A stretch of 64,000 nt of DNA from Mesobacillus subterraneus. GTDB lineage: Bacteria > Bacillota > Bacilli > Bacillales > Cytobacillaceae. The position numbers and the translations under genes are program-made. Of this stretch, positions 41,975-51,153 are shown piece by piece (the first letter of the stretch is position 1; the number at the start of each line of letters is the position of its first letter). The notes beneath the pieces are model-generated. The model saw only the letters and a list, made by a program, of their open reading frames with translations, had not been told where the DNA came from and searched no databases. The stretch lies in NCBI RefSeq assembly GCF_003937825.1, contig NZ_RSFW01000014.1, forward strand, positions 186,001 to 250,000, read 5' to 3'.

Positions 41975-42109
41975 CTGTTGATTTCCGTTCCAGGCACTTC
42001 GCTTTCCGCGGGCTGGCGGTGAGCCTCCTCGTCGCTAATCGCTCCTGCGGGGTCTCACCTGTCCAGTTGATCCCGCTGGAGTCTTCGCGCCTTCCACTAC
42101 AATCAACAG
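41975..42109. repeat. 135-bp structured intergenic repeat with 9-bp inverted ends
   Basis: Ends are CTGTTGATT (41975-41983) and AATCAACAG (42101-42109). The interior is GC-rich with several internal complementarities (for example GCGGGGTCTCACC and CGCGGGCTGGCGGTGAG). I remember similar GC-rich elements scattered between genes of many Bacillus genomes; it is probably a MITE/REP-type element. Confidence 0.65.
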
Positions 42110-42163
42110 AGTTTGAAAACAACTTTTAAGAAAATCTTTAATCAACTGTTTCAACAAAGTAAA

Positions 42164-42223
42164 AAAGCTAAAAAAACACCACCTCCTTCTATTTCAGTTT
42201 TGTTATGAAATATCCAGAGGTGG
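42164..42223 (-). terminator. Terminator of the GH1-phosphorylase-GH30 operon
   Basis: CCACCTC (42179-42185) pairs with GAGGTGG (42217-42223), with a nested ATTTCA/TGAAAT stem in the loop. The minus strand then reads TGTTTTTTTAGC. Confidence 0.75.
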
Positions 42224-42237
42224 CTTTGAAACACGGT

Positions 42238-43572
42238 TTACTTTTTGATGATGAAAGTTGAGATGGAATGTTCGGGCAGTTCTGCGGTTGTTGATTGTTC
42301 TCCTAGTGTTACATTGACCTTCTGTGATTTGTCGCTGTCGTTCATAACAACGGCGACGATCGATCCATCTTCATTTTGGAATGTTACCGTTTTTAGTGAT
42401 TCATGGTTTAACTGGTGGCCGATCCTGACTGCACCTGGCTTGATATACTTGCTGAAGTGGCCGATGTAGTAGTAGGAGCTGTTGTAGTGGATTTCCCCTG
42501 TCTTTGTATCGACAATGACCGGTGCGTCACAGTAATTTCCTACATGGTTCGGACCGCCTTGTTCATTCAGGACAATGTTCCAGTCAATCCAGCCTTCAAG
42601 CCAATTGTTGATATCGCCCATGATGTTCCTGCCGTAGCGTTCGCCGGTGTGCCAGGCCCCAAGCTGTACTCCGCCTTCTATGCAGCCTTCGGTGAAAATA
42701 AGGTGCTTGTCTGGGAAAGCTTCATGGATTTTACTGAGGTTTTCGAATTCTTCGGATACGTACCAGTGGATTCCTGTGCCCCAGATGTATTTAGCCGCCT
42801 CTGGGTCGGATAAAATCGTCTCCGCACGCTCGTAGGCGATACCCCTGTTATGGTCCCAGATGATGATTTCCTTATCACCCAGCCCTTCCTCATGCATGAT
42901 CGGTCCGAGGTGATTTTTGACAAAGTCGCGTTCCTCTTCGGCAGTGTAGCGGCATGAATCCCATACCTGTGTCGCCTCTGGTTCATTTTGAACGGTGATT
43001 CCCCAGATCGGAATGCCTTCCGCCTCCATTGCTTTGATGTATTTTGTATAGTACTTGGCCCATACATCGTAATATTCAGGCTTCAGTTTCCCGCCATGGT
43101 TCATTTCATTGTTCGTTTTCATCCAGGCTGGCGGACTCCATGGAGAAGAAAGGATGGTCAGGTCCTCTCCTCTCGCCTTTACGGCATCCTTGACGAGCGG
43201 AAGGACGTATTTCTTCTCTCTCTCGATGGAGAATGTCGCCAGCTCTGTATCATTGTCCTCGACATACGTATAGTTCCCCAGCGCAAAGTCACAGCTGTGA
43301 ATATGGGTCCTGCCAAGTGTGTAGCCCAACCCTGTTTCAGGATTGAAATAGCTTTCGATGATTCTCTGCCGGTCTTCCTCTGGAATTTGCGCAAGCGTGT
43401 AGGCTGCCGCCTCTGTAAAAGCTCCGCCAAATCCCATGAAGCGCTGGTATGTCTTTTCTGGTTCAAGTTTCAGGTTAATTTTTTCTTCGGTTGCGCTGCC
43501 AAGAGGAAAACTCCCTTTTTCAGCCAAGCGGTCGCCTGTGTTTTTTGCACTCTGAATGATTTTCATTTCCAT
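42238..43572 (-). CDS. GH30-family beta-glucosidase/glucanase, intracellular
   Basis: 444 residues, no signal peptide. TIM barrel with C-terminal beta-domain. Acid/base Glu197 in TVQNEPEA and nucleophile Glu295 in IFTEGCIEGG are both present. Subfamily is not certain; GH30 members include glucosylceramidases and beta-1,6-glucanases. In a laminarin-like locus a role on beta-1,6 branches or short oligosaccharides is reasonable. GGGG precedes ATG 43572; 18 bp after the phosphorylase gene. Confidence 0.87.
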   Translation of the reverse strand: MEMKIIQSAKNTGDRLAEKGSFPLGSATEEKINLKLEPEKTYQRFMGFGGAFTEAAAYTLAQIPEEDRQRIIESYFNPETGLGYTLGRTHIHSCDFALGNYTYVEDNDTELATFSIEREKKYVLPLVKDAVKARGEDLTILSSPWSPPAWMKTNNEMNHGGKLKPEYYDVWAKYYTKYIKAMEAEGIPIWGITVQNEPEATQVWDSCRYTAEEERDFVKNHLGPIMHEEGLGDKEIIIWDHNRGIAYERAETILSDPEAAKYIWGTGIHWYVSEEFENLSKIHEAFPDKHLIFTEGCIEGGVQLGAWHTGERYGRNIMGDINNWLEGWIDWNIVLNEQGGPNHVGNYCDAPVIVDTKTGEIHYNSSYYYIGHFSKYIKPGAVRIGHQLNHESLKTVTFQNEDGSIVAVVMNDSDKSQKVNVTLGEQSTTAELPEHSISTFIIKK

Positions 43573-43590
43573 GTCTTTTCACCCCGGTTT

Positions 43591-46500
43591 CTATTCTAAA
43601 TACGCGTCAATTCTTGCAATTTTTCCTTCTCGTACTTGTTGTGCAAATGGAGCAGGGATTCTGTCTCCAGCAATCTCGATTTCTTCACCATCCAGCTCGA
43701 GGGTATACCTTGCCGTCTTCACGCCCTCTGATCCATATGTGTTCTTTCCATATGGATTATGGAAGGTTACTGCTGTATGGCCAAGGAAGGCAAAATGCAC
43801 TTTTCCTTCGCCATCAAAAAGCCACGACGGCAGGATTGGCTGCAGTTTTAACGTCAGTTCTTCATTTTCCACTGCAAAGAATTCCTTGCCCGTCATCATC
43901 ACTTGCCAGATGCTCAAAAATTCTGCCGTTGTTCCACTAAGCCTTGCGACGAAACCCTGTCCATGCAGAGATTCGTCCGGATTCACACTGCTGGCGATGA
44001 ATGAGGAATTTTCAAGGATACTCCTTCCATAAACACCAGGATCCATGAATGGCGGAAGGGTAGTCTTTAAATCTTCGAAGAACTCATCATACAAGCCAGA
44101 TTTCAGGACGCTGAGCAGGTACTTGAACTCCATATGCATGAAGATCGATTCCCGTTCAAGCCAGCCTGGTGTAAAGGCACGTGCCCGGCCAATTTCAAAT
44201 GTTTGGTCTTCAAGTGACCCGGACGTTTTGTACATCTTCAGCTTCGCGTCGAAAATGTCGGAATTCCTGACATGCTGATAAATGCCTTGTGCCGTCTCGG
44301 AGTCAGCGCTCTTCAGTTCACGAGCCGGGCCTTCAAGGAAGTGAGGCAGCATCGAAACAGCAAAAGACTGTACCTGAACGAGTGGGAGGTTCTTTTTGTT
44401 CACCAGTTCCTGTCCTGTTTCATCACTTAACGGTTTCCAATCTTCCGCTTCGAAGTAGAAATAAGTTGGTGTAAGGCCATTGCCGATTTCCTTTGCCTTC
44501 CGGATCCCTGCCATTGTTTTTTCGAGGAATTTTTCAGCATAGGCCGCCAGTTCAAGGACGGAAACGGCTTTTTCCTCACCTGTAAAACCATTCAGGACAC
44601 GCTGGCGATATTGTTCCCTTGCAGTCGCCACCTGGTCCCAGTAACGGAAGTCATCGACTTCACCAGCAGTGAATTCATCAAGGATGTGGTCTACCTGAAC
44701 CAGAAATTCTGCCACTTCTTCTGGGAGTTCCACGGCCAAATCTTTATCCTTTCCTGCAGCTGCGACAAACTCGAGCAGGCGCTTGAGCTCCAGGGTTTCA
44801 CTCATTGCCGACCCAAACAATCCAGGAAGGCCATTCATCGAGTCATTCCAGCCTGGCTTGTTCGCTTCCATTTCAACACCCATTCCATATGGATCGATTG
44901 TTGCGAACTTGATCAGCCCAAGCATGAACAGCTTGCTGTACAGGTTCGACGTATAGTAACCGCCGTCTGGTTTCATCAGCCAGTTTGAACCTTTCTGGTG
45001 TCCCATTTCGGTAATGGCTTCGTATTGGCGGACCTTTCCGTCTGCCAGCACGTACTTCTCTGAACGCGGATTGACGAACACCGGACTGGAGAAATAGCGG
45101 TAGCTTTTGTCTCCAAACAGCAGCCGCTGTTTATGATCCGGAAAGACCTTCAGGTAGTTTTCAACAAGATCAAGGTTATAGGTCCAGTGATCCATCCAGT
45201 AGCCTTCGCCGAATTCCGCTTCAATGTTCTGGCTGCTTCTTGACAGGACTTTTTTCAGAAAATCCGATAGCGTTACTTCCAGCTGGAGTTCCTTATCAGA
45301 AATGCTTTGCAGCAGGTCACCCGGTGTAAAGGTGCCTTTCAGCTTGCCTTTGATAAATGCCAAATGTTCAGGCTGAGAGACGATTTCCTCAAGCCAGGTC
45401 CAGTCTGTCTGATCCTCCAGCTCAAAGCTTGCCCCTTTTACAACAAGGGGGTTGTATCCGTCTGCCTGGATCAGGCTCATGAACAGCTTGATATTGTAAT
45501 CACCCGTTTCAGGATGGAAAAAGACATCATTGCGGCGATTCTGGTTTACATCACGGAAATTGCCATTGCCCTGTGAAAAGAATTCAGGAGCAAGCGAGAA
45601 GAAATTATAGTCCCTCTCCAGATCGCCGTGCTTTCGGGAAAAAACATAATAGATAAAGCGTTCGGAATCTGTCTCCAATGCGATCGGGAAGCCTCCGCGC
45701 AGCACGTTATCCAGATAGCTTTGCTTCACATACGCATCAAATAACGGAGCACCCGTCTTCGTCCTGGCGTCATCGGTAATGTCCTCGACAAGGCCCTGGC
45801 TTTCCGTGTACTTGCGTTCGATATAGTCTTTATTGATCATGTGAGCAGCCTTGCCATTAATAATTTCCATGTCATTCACATGTCCGACCAATGTGTAAAA
45901 AGTCAATGTATCGCCATGTTCAAGTTCTGACCCTGCCGGGGTGAAACCGCATGGCACTTTATTGGCCGTCACCTGCTTCGCACAAGCCAGGTCTTCAATC
46001 GATTTGGCTGCAAATTCATGCGGGTAGGACAGGGATGTGTCATAGCCAAAAATAAGATCGGCAGAAACAATTGGCGCAAACAATTCGCCATCTTCACTGA
46101 AGCTTAGATAAAAATGCCCTTTTGAGACTTCCTCGACCTCAGCTGAATCATTCGTGGAGGAACGGACCCTGTAATACGGGATCTTGTTTTCAAGGTTGAA
46201 GACATCCATCCAGCTTTTCAGCGTATTCCCGACGGCTTTATACGCGGCGTCCTCAATCCCGTACGGTATGATTGCCGGAAGTCCATCTAGCACCTCTAGT
46301 TGTTTCTTTTCCCCGCCGAGATTCGTGACTTCCACTTTCCTGACCAAAGCCCCAAGGTTCTCGTTTGGCAGCGTGAAATACGTGACGGTTGTTTTCACTC
46401 CATGCACTTGGTCGATTTCTTCAATCTTCAGCTCATTTTCCTTGATGTACATATTTCTCTGGCGCTCTTTTGAACCGCCGTAAGGCGAGAATGGCTCGAA

Positions 46501-46779
46501 AACGGTATTTCCTTTTTCCCCTGCGATTTTCACAAAGGTGCGGAATCCATTCGTCGATACGCGCTCATATGCCTGGTTCGCAGGGAAAAACTCGGTAATG
46601 GCATTGTTTTTATCCTTCACCCCAAAGCTGACGATTCCCTGGCCGCGGTTCACATAAAAAGACCAGATTGGAATGCCGTACAATCCTGCCAGCCCGGGCA
46701 GGAAGCTTGAAAAGGTCTTGGCCTGGTCAAACTGTTCAATTACGAAATAATTGTTTTCATCGATGCGATACTTCTCCAT
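43591..46779 (-). CDS. Glucan phosphorylase, GH94/GH149/GH161 clan (probably beta-1,3-glucan phosphorylase)
   Basis: 1062 residues from ATG 46779, which follows GGAGTGAG; the frame runs 50 codons further but overlaps the GH1 gene. An N-terminal beta-sandwich (about 1-300) has GLYGIPIWSFYVNRGQGIVSFG. An (alpha/alpha)6 barrel follows with FRDVNQNRRND and EGYWMDHWTYNLD near residue 530, whose Asp is the likely general acid. The length and motifs fit the roughly 1100-residue GH149/GH161 phosphorylases better than GH94 cellobiose phosphorylase (about 800). It would cleave beta-glucan oligosaccharides with phosphate, giving glucose 1-phosphate in the cytoplasm. It lies between GH1 and GH30. Confidence 0.82.
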   Translation of the reverse strand: MEKYRIDENNYFVIEQFDQAKTFSSFLPGLAGLYGIPIWSFYVNRGQGIVSFGVKDKNNAITEFFPANQAYERVSTNGFRTFVKIAGEKGNTVFEPFSPYGGSKERQRNMYIKENELKIEEIDQVHGVKTTVTYFTLPNENLGALVRKVEVTNLGGEKKQLEVLDGLPAIIPYGIEDAAYKAVGNTLKSWMDVFNLENKIPYYRVRSSTNDSAEVEEVSKGHFYLSFSEDGELFAPIVSADLIFGYDTSLSYPHEFAAKSIEDLACAKQVTANKVPCGFTPAGSELEHGDTLTFYTLVGHVNDMEIINGKAAHMINKDYIERKYTESQGLVEDITDDARTKTGAPLFDAYVKQSYLDNVLRGGFPIALETDSERFIYYVFSRKHGDLERDYNFFSLAPEFFSQGNGNFRDVNQNRRNDVFFHPETGDYNIKLFMSLIQADGYNPLVVKGASFELEDQTDWTWLEEIVSQPEHLAFIKGKLKGTFTPGDLLQSISDKELQLEVTLSDFLKKVLSRSSQNIEAEFGEGYWMDHWTYNLDLVENYLKVFPDHKQRLLFGDKSYRYFSSPVFVNPRSEKYVLADGKVRQYEAITEMGHQKGSNWLMKPDGGYYTSNLYSKLFMLGLIKFATIDPYGMGVEMEANKPGWNDSMNGLPGLFGSAMSETLELKRLLEFVAAAGKDKDLAVELPEEVAEFLVQVDHILDEFTAGEVDDFRYWDQVATAREQYRQRVLNGFTGEEKAVSVLELAAYAEKFLEKTMAGIRKAKEIGNGLTPTYFYFEAEDWKPLSDETGQELVNKKNLPLVQVQSFAVSMLPHFLEGPARELKSADSETAQGIYQHVRNSDIFDAKLKMYKTSGSLEDQTFEIGRARAFTPGWLERESIFMHMEFKYLLSVLKSGLYDEFFEDLKTTLPPFMDPGVYGRSILENSSFIASSVNPDESLHGQGFVARLSGTTAEFLSIWQVMMTGKEFFAVENEELTLKLQPILPSWLFDGEGKVHFAFLGHTAVTFHNPYGKNTYGSEGVKTARYTLELDGEEIEIAGDRIPAPFAQQVREGKIARIDAYLE

Positions 46780-46804
46780 TATTCTCACTCCGCAGGTATC
46801 AGAT

Positions 46805-48139
46805 TTAGATGGATCGTTCCTTAATGATTTCAGCGTAGCGATAGCCGCTGTCCTTAAGGATTCTTTCCTGTGTTTCGAAATCCACATAAGTGATGCCGAA
46901 GCGCTTTTCATATCCGAAGGCCCATTCAAAATTGTCCAGCAGGGACCATAGATAATAGCCGGCGATATTCATTCCTTCTTCATTGAGCTCGGCAACAGCA
47001 TGGATATGCTGCTCTACGTATTTCTGGCGCTCCGTGTCACGCACCCTGTTTCCATCGGTGACCTCGTCATCGAAGGCGGCACCGTTTTCGGTGATATAGA
47101 TTGGCAGATTCGTATACTCTTTTCTGAGACGGCGAATCAAATCTTTGAATTCGGCCGGAGAGATGTCCCAGCCCATTCCTGTCTTCGGGTAATCGGAGTA
47201 GGCCGATTTATATAAGAAATCTGATGCAGCATTGAATTCAACAAGCCCTCTGCTGTAAAAATTGATGCCAAAGAAGTCACATTCAATCGAAATCTTCTCC
47301 AAATCACCTTCATGGATAAAATCATAGGAATGGACATATTTAGAGAACAGGTTCATCATGTCGACCGGATAGGAACCCTTCAGCACTGGATCAAGGAACC
47401 AGCGGTTGGAATAGCCATCGGCATTGTTGGCCGCCAGCTGGTCATTTGCCGATTCACTCGCCGGATACATCGGGGACAGGTTCAGGGTGATACCGATCGG
47501 TGTTGACGATCCGAATTTGCTCTTCAGCAGATCCACTGCCTCGCCGTGTGACAGAAGGATATGGTGGACGGCCTTAAGCGCTTCCTCCATATTCGTATGT
47601 CCCGGGGCATGGATGCCCTGGTGATAACCCAGGAACCCGGCGCACCATGGTTCATTGTGGGTAATCCAGTATTCAACCTGATCGTCCAGCTCCTCAAAGC
47701 ATTTTTCCGCATACTCCAGGAACCATTGGACGGATTCACGGTTGGTCCAGCCGCCCTGTTCGTGTGCCCACATCGGCAAATCCCAATGATAGAGGGTCAC
47801 AGCTGGCTTTATGCCATTTTCAATCAAACGTTTGATCATTTTTTTATAGAAGGCCATTCCAGCCTCGTTATACTTCCCCTGCTCCGGGAAGATCCTTGGC
47901 CAGGCGATGGACAAACGATAGGAATCGACTCCAAGCGTATTCAGGATCTCAATATCTTTTTCATACAAATGATAATGGTCACAGGCAACATCGCCGTTAT
48001 CCATATTCACCACTTTTCCTGGGATTCTCGAAAACGTATCCCAAATCGACAGACCTCTTCCATCTTCTTTGTACGCCCCTTCGATCTGGTACGAGGAAGT
48101 GGCGGTGCCGAAAACAAACTCACTTGAAAATTTCTTCAT
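46805..48139 (-). CDS. GH1 beta-glucosidase
   Basis: Intracellular retaining beta-glucosidase, 444 residues. Acid/base Glu163 (THNEPW) and nucleophile Glu351 (ITENG) are intact. It has EGAYKEDGRGLSIWD at the N-terminus. No phospho-binding features of the 6-phospho-beta-glucosidases are evident, which fits uptake by an ABC transporter rather than a PTS. 25 bp before the phosphorylase and 15 bp after the GH16 remnant. Confidence 0.93.
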   Translation of the reverse strand: MKKFSSEFVFGTATSSYQIEGAYKEDGRGLSIWDTFSRIPGKVVNMDNGDVACDHYHLYEKDIEILNTLGVDSYRLSIAWPRIFPEQGKYNEAGMAFYKKMIKRLIENGIKPAVTLYHWDLPMWAHEQGGWTNRESVQWFLEYAEKCFEELDDQVEYWITHNEPWCAGFLGYHQGIHAPGHTNMEEALKAVHHILLSHGEAVDLLKSKFGSSTPIGITLNLSPMYPASESANDQLAANNADGYSNRWFLDPVLKGSYPVDMMNLFSKYVHSYDFIHEGDLEKISIECDFFGINFYSRGLVEFNAASDFLYKSAYSDYPKTGMGWDISPAEFKDLIRRLRKEYTNLPIYITENGAAFDDEVTDGNRVRDTERQKYVEQHIHAVAELNEEGMNIAGYYLWSLLDNFEWAFGYEKRFGITYVDFETQERILKDSGYRYAEIIKERSI

Positions 48140-48154
48140 CTATCTTCACCTCTA

Positions 48155-48972
48155 TTAATCTTCTTTTATAAAAACTTTTATATAATCAATGCTCATCTGC
48201 TGTGGGAAGGTTGTCGTCTCGTCGGGATATCCCGGCCATTTCCCTCCTACAGCAAGATTCAACTGCAGATAGAATTCACGGTCAAAAGGAGCAAATCCCG
48301 CGTTCTCCACTCCAGTACCAATTGATTTGCTGAACCATTCATTTTGCGTGGCATAAAGAATTCCATCGACATACCACCTGAATTCCCCCGGCTCCCATTC
48401 CAGCGTGAACTCATGGAATTCATCCGAAAATTTTGCCTCGTCCGGGAGCTATAGCTTTTACTTGTATAAGTGTGCGGCACACCATAGTGGAGCGTTCCAT
48501 AGACGGTGCCAGGCTCGTGGCCAATCTGCTCCATGATGTCAATCTCACCGCATGCCGGCCAGCCTGTATAACGTTCCATGTCTTCAGGCATCATCCAGAT
48601 GGCCGGCCAGATTCCCTGGCCTTCCGGCAATTTAGCAGAGATGGAAAACCTTCCGTATTTCCAGGCTGCCTTTCCCCTGGTCGTCAGTTTGGCCGAAGTA
48701 TACTCCATGCCTTGATAGGCTTCCTTCCTGGCTTCCAGGATCAGCTTGCCATCCTCTATCCTTGCGTTCTCCGCCCTGGCGGTATAAAACTGTGATTCCT
48801 CATTCCCAAACCCCCAGCCCCCTTCGACAAAATTCCATTTGTCCTGATTAATCACCGGTTCGCTGAAGGAGTCTTCCCAAACAAGCCGCCACGATCCTTC
48901 TGTTTTTGAAAGCGCCATCATTTCTGTGTTCAGAGCAGGGTGCATGCTGTCGTTCTGATTGTCTCGCTTCAT
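48155..48972 (-). pseudogene. Second GH16 beta-glucanase, frameshifted
   Basis: No signal peptide; ATG 48972 after AAAGGAG. The first frame (about 174 codons) holds the complete catalytic motif CGEIDIMEQIG. After HTYTSKSY, near 48450-48451, the protein continues in another frame (LPDEAKFSDEFHEFTLEWEPGEFRWYVDG...) to a TAA at 48155. Restoring one base (a G on the coding strand) gives KSYELPDEAKF. So a single-base deletion destroys the C-terminal third of the domain. A sequencing error is the main alternative. The intact form would be an intracellular or non-classically exported GH16 heading the GH1 operon. Confidence 0.8.
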
Positions 48973-49109
48973 CGGGACTGCTCCTTTCCAACATTCAATA
49001 ACTTATATCCACTTTAATTCTACCTTTGCCCTGCCATCTTATTGAGATAGTGAATTTTGTATAGGGTGACGATATTTTAGGGAGTGGCGCTGTAAGACTC
49101 CGATGTGCT

Positions 49110-49610
49110 ACTGGGAATAGGACAGCTTTTTAACTGCAAACTCGTAACCTGTCCTTTTGAGCCGCCATACGGACAGCTTTTTAACTGCATCCTCGTATCC
49201 TGTCCTTTTGAACCTCCCATACGGACAGCTTTCCTTCTGCATCCTCGTATCCTGTCCTTTTGAACCAGCCATACGGACAGCTTTTTAACTGCATCCTCGT
49301 ATCCTGTCCTTTTAAGCAGACCATACGGACAGCTTTTCTCCTGCATCCTCGTATCCTGTCCTTTTGAACCTCCCATACGGACATCTTTCCTTCTGCATCC
49401 TCTTAACCTGTCCTTTTGAACCTCCCATACGGGCAGCTTTTTAACTGCATCCTCGTATCCTGTCCTTTTAAGCAGACCATACGGACAGCTTTTCTCCTGC
49501 ATCCTCGTATCCTGTCCTTTTGAACCTCCCATACGGACAGCATTCCTCCTGCATCCACATGACCTGTCCCTTTAAGGCTCTAATACTGACATCTACCAAC
49601 ATCTCGTAAT
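49110..49610. repeat. 52-bp tandem repeat array, about nine units
   Basis: The marker GGACAG starts at 49120, 49171, 49223, 49275, 49327, 49379 (GGACAT), 49431 (GGGCAG), 49483 and 49535: steps of 51 then 52 bp throughout. A degenerate tenth copy is near 49586. Each unit has two conserved blocks (CATACGGACAG and GCATCCTCGTATCCTGTCC) joined by two variable patches of about 8 bp. GGACAG and CTGTCC in each unit can pair. 52 is not a multiple of 3, so the open frame across it is an artefact. Lies between the GH16 remnant and the response regulator; positions 48973-49100 hold nothing I can name. Confidence 0.9.
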
Positions 49611-49620
49611 CTGACTAAAG

Positions 49621-49647
49621 AAAAAAGGATGCGTGATCCACGCATCC
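49621..49647 (-). terminator. Terminator of the YesMN-type two-component operon
   Basis: GGATGCGTG (49627-49635) pairs with CACGCATCC (49639-49647), followed on the minus strand by TTTTTTCTT. Confidence 0.9.
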
Positions 49648-51153
49648 TCAGTTTAATTCCCGGTATTCTTTTGGGGAGATTCCTTCGATTTCCCGGAACA
49701 CTCTTGCGAATTGCTTCGGGTTTTTGTAGCCTACCATTTCACTGATTTCGAGCACTTTGTAATCGGAGCCCTTGAGGAGCTGTTTGGCTCCTTCGACTCT
49801 TACCATCTTCAGGTAGTCGACGAAGTTCTGGCCGGTATACTCCTTGAACATGTGGCTGAAATAGGAGTAATTCAGCGATATATAGTTGGAGACTACAGCG
49901 AGATTCAAGTCTTTGTGATAATTTTCCCGGATGTAGGTGATCGCCTTGTCCATATATTTTTGCTCGGAATAAACGGACTTCAATTGCTTATTGTACTCAT
50001 GGATCCTCATGATCAGATCCTCAAGCGCATGGAAGTAATCATGGAAGTTATCGAAATTATAGATATTGCCCATTTTATTCAGAAGCTTGAAGGTCTCCAA
50101 CGACTCTTCCCCCAGCTTGGAAAAGAAGCTTTTAAAAATGATGTCGTTGATTTCTTTGTTCAGCGTTTCCAGATAGGTGATATCGTTGTTGGCGATATAG
50201 TCAAAATCCAGGAGCCGCAGGAGATTCGATTTGATCTCGGTGTCCCGATCGGTCCCGAGCATATTGGACAGCTTGTTGATGATATCAACAGGAAGCTCGG
50301 ATACCTCGGGTTTGTCTTTCACATTATCGAACAGAATGACCTTGCAGCGCGGAAAAAGAAAATGGTATTTCATGGCGGCTTGCGCCTGCTCATAGGTGGA
50401 TTTCAGCGTTTCGAGACCGTGGGCCCTTCCGCTGACACCAATTGAAAAAGCGATATGCCTTTCCCTGCCCAAATAATCTTTTACATCTGTAAAAACCTGC
50501 GGATCTCCTGAAATGATCACCACGGAGTCATCTTTATCAATAAATGGGATGATTCCTTTATCAGAGGAAAGCAGCTGATTCATGTTGGCTAACAAATCAG
50601 AGCCTTCGACTTGCCCGCCGGTATGCAATATTCCAACAAAATAGCCATCAGGATAGGGTTCCATCTGCATTTTTTGATAAAGGTCTTCCAAATCCACTTC
50701 CCGAAGGTTCGGATTAAGCAAGATGTAATTCAACTGGCTGGCACGAAAATCCTCGAGATGCTGTTCCGCGATTTTATGTTTGTGCTCAAGCTCCTCGATG
50801 ATCGTGTTGATCGTTTTCGAGAGTTCCACCCTGTTCACTGGTTTCAGTAAATAATCTTTCACCCTATTCTTGATCGCTTCCTTTGCATAGGCAAAATCAT
50901 CGTAGCCGCTAAGAATGACGATGGACGGCTTTTTATCCAGCCCCTGCAGCTCTTTGATCATTTGGATCCCATCAAGCTGCGGCATTTTAATATCCGTAAT
51001 GACAATATCGGGTTTGAAGTCCCCGACATGTTCCAACGCTTCTTTTCCATCTGCCGCGACGATGGTCTCAAAAGACGGAAACTCCCTTTTGACCATCGCC
51101 TGAATGCCAAGGCGGATGTTCTTTTCATCATCTGCTATCAAGACTTTATACAC
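49648..51153 (-). CDS. YesN-type response regulator with AraC DNA-binding domain
   Basis: 501 residues. Receiver domain at 1-120 (phospho-Asp in KPDIVITDIKMPQLDG, about residue 55), a long linker, and an AraC/XylS double HTH at about 395-500 (YISLNYSYFSHMFKEYTGQNFVDYL; VGYKNPKQFARVFREIEGISPKEYR). Start GTG 51153 overlaps the kinase stop by 8 nt. It likely activates the downstream glucanase genes and/or the transporter operon in response to extracellular beta-glucan. Confidence 0.92.
   Translation of the reverse strand: MYKVLIADDEKNIRLGIQAMVKREFPSFETIVAADGKEALEHVGDFKPDIVITDIKMPQLDGIQMIKELQGLDKKPSIVILSGYDDFAYAKEAIKNRVKDYLLKPVNRVELSKTINTIIEELEHKHKIAEQHLEDFRASQLNYILLNPNLREVDLEDLYQKMQMEPYPDGYFVGILHTGGQVEGSDLLANMNQLLSSDKGIIPFIDKDDSVVIISGDPQVFTDVKDYLGRERHIAFSIGVSGRAHGLETLKSTYEQAQAAMKYHFLFPRCKVILFDNVKDKPEVSELPVDIINKLSNMLGTDRDTEIKSNLLRLLDFDYIANNDITYLETLNKEINDIIFKSFFSKLGEESLETFKLLNKMGNIYNFDNFHDYFHALEDLIMRIHEYNKQLKSVYSEQKYMDKAITYIRENYHKDLNLAVVSNYISLNYSYFSHMFKEYTGQNFVDYLKMVRVEGAKQLLKGSDYKVLEISEMVGYKNPKQFARVFREIEGISPKEYRELN

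Noticed and set aside
49077-49532. Open frame of 151 codons across the 52-bp array
   Set aside because: The period is not a multiple of three and the frame has no ribosome site; it is a product of the repeat.
49110-49610. CRISPR array
   Set aside because: Variable patches are only about 8 bp and recur between units; conserved blocks are split in two; no cas genes.
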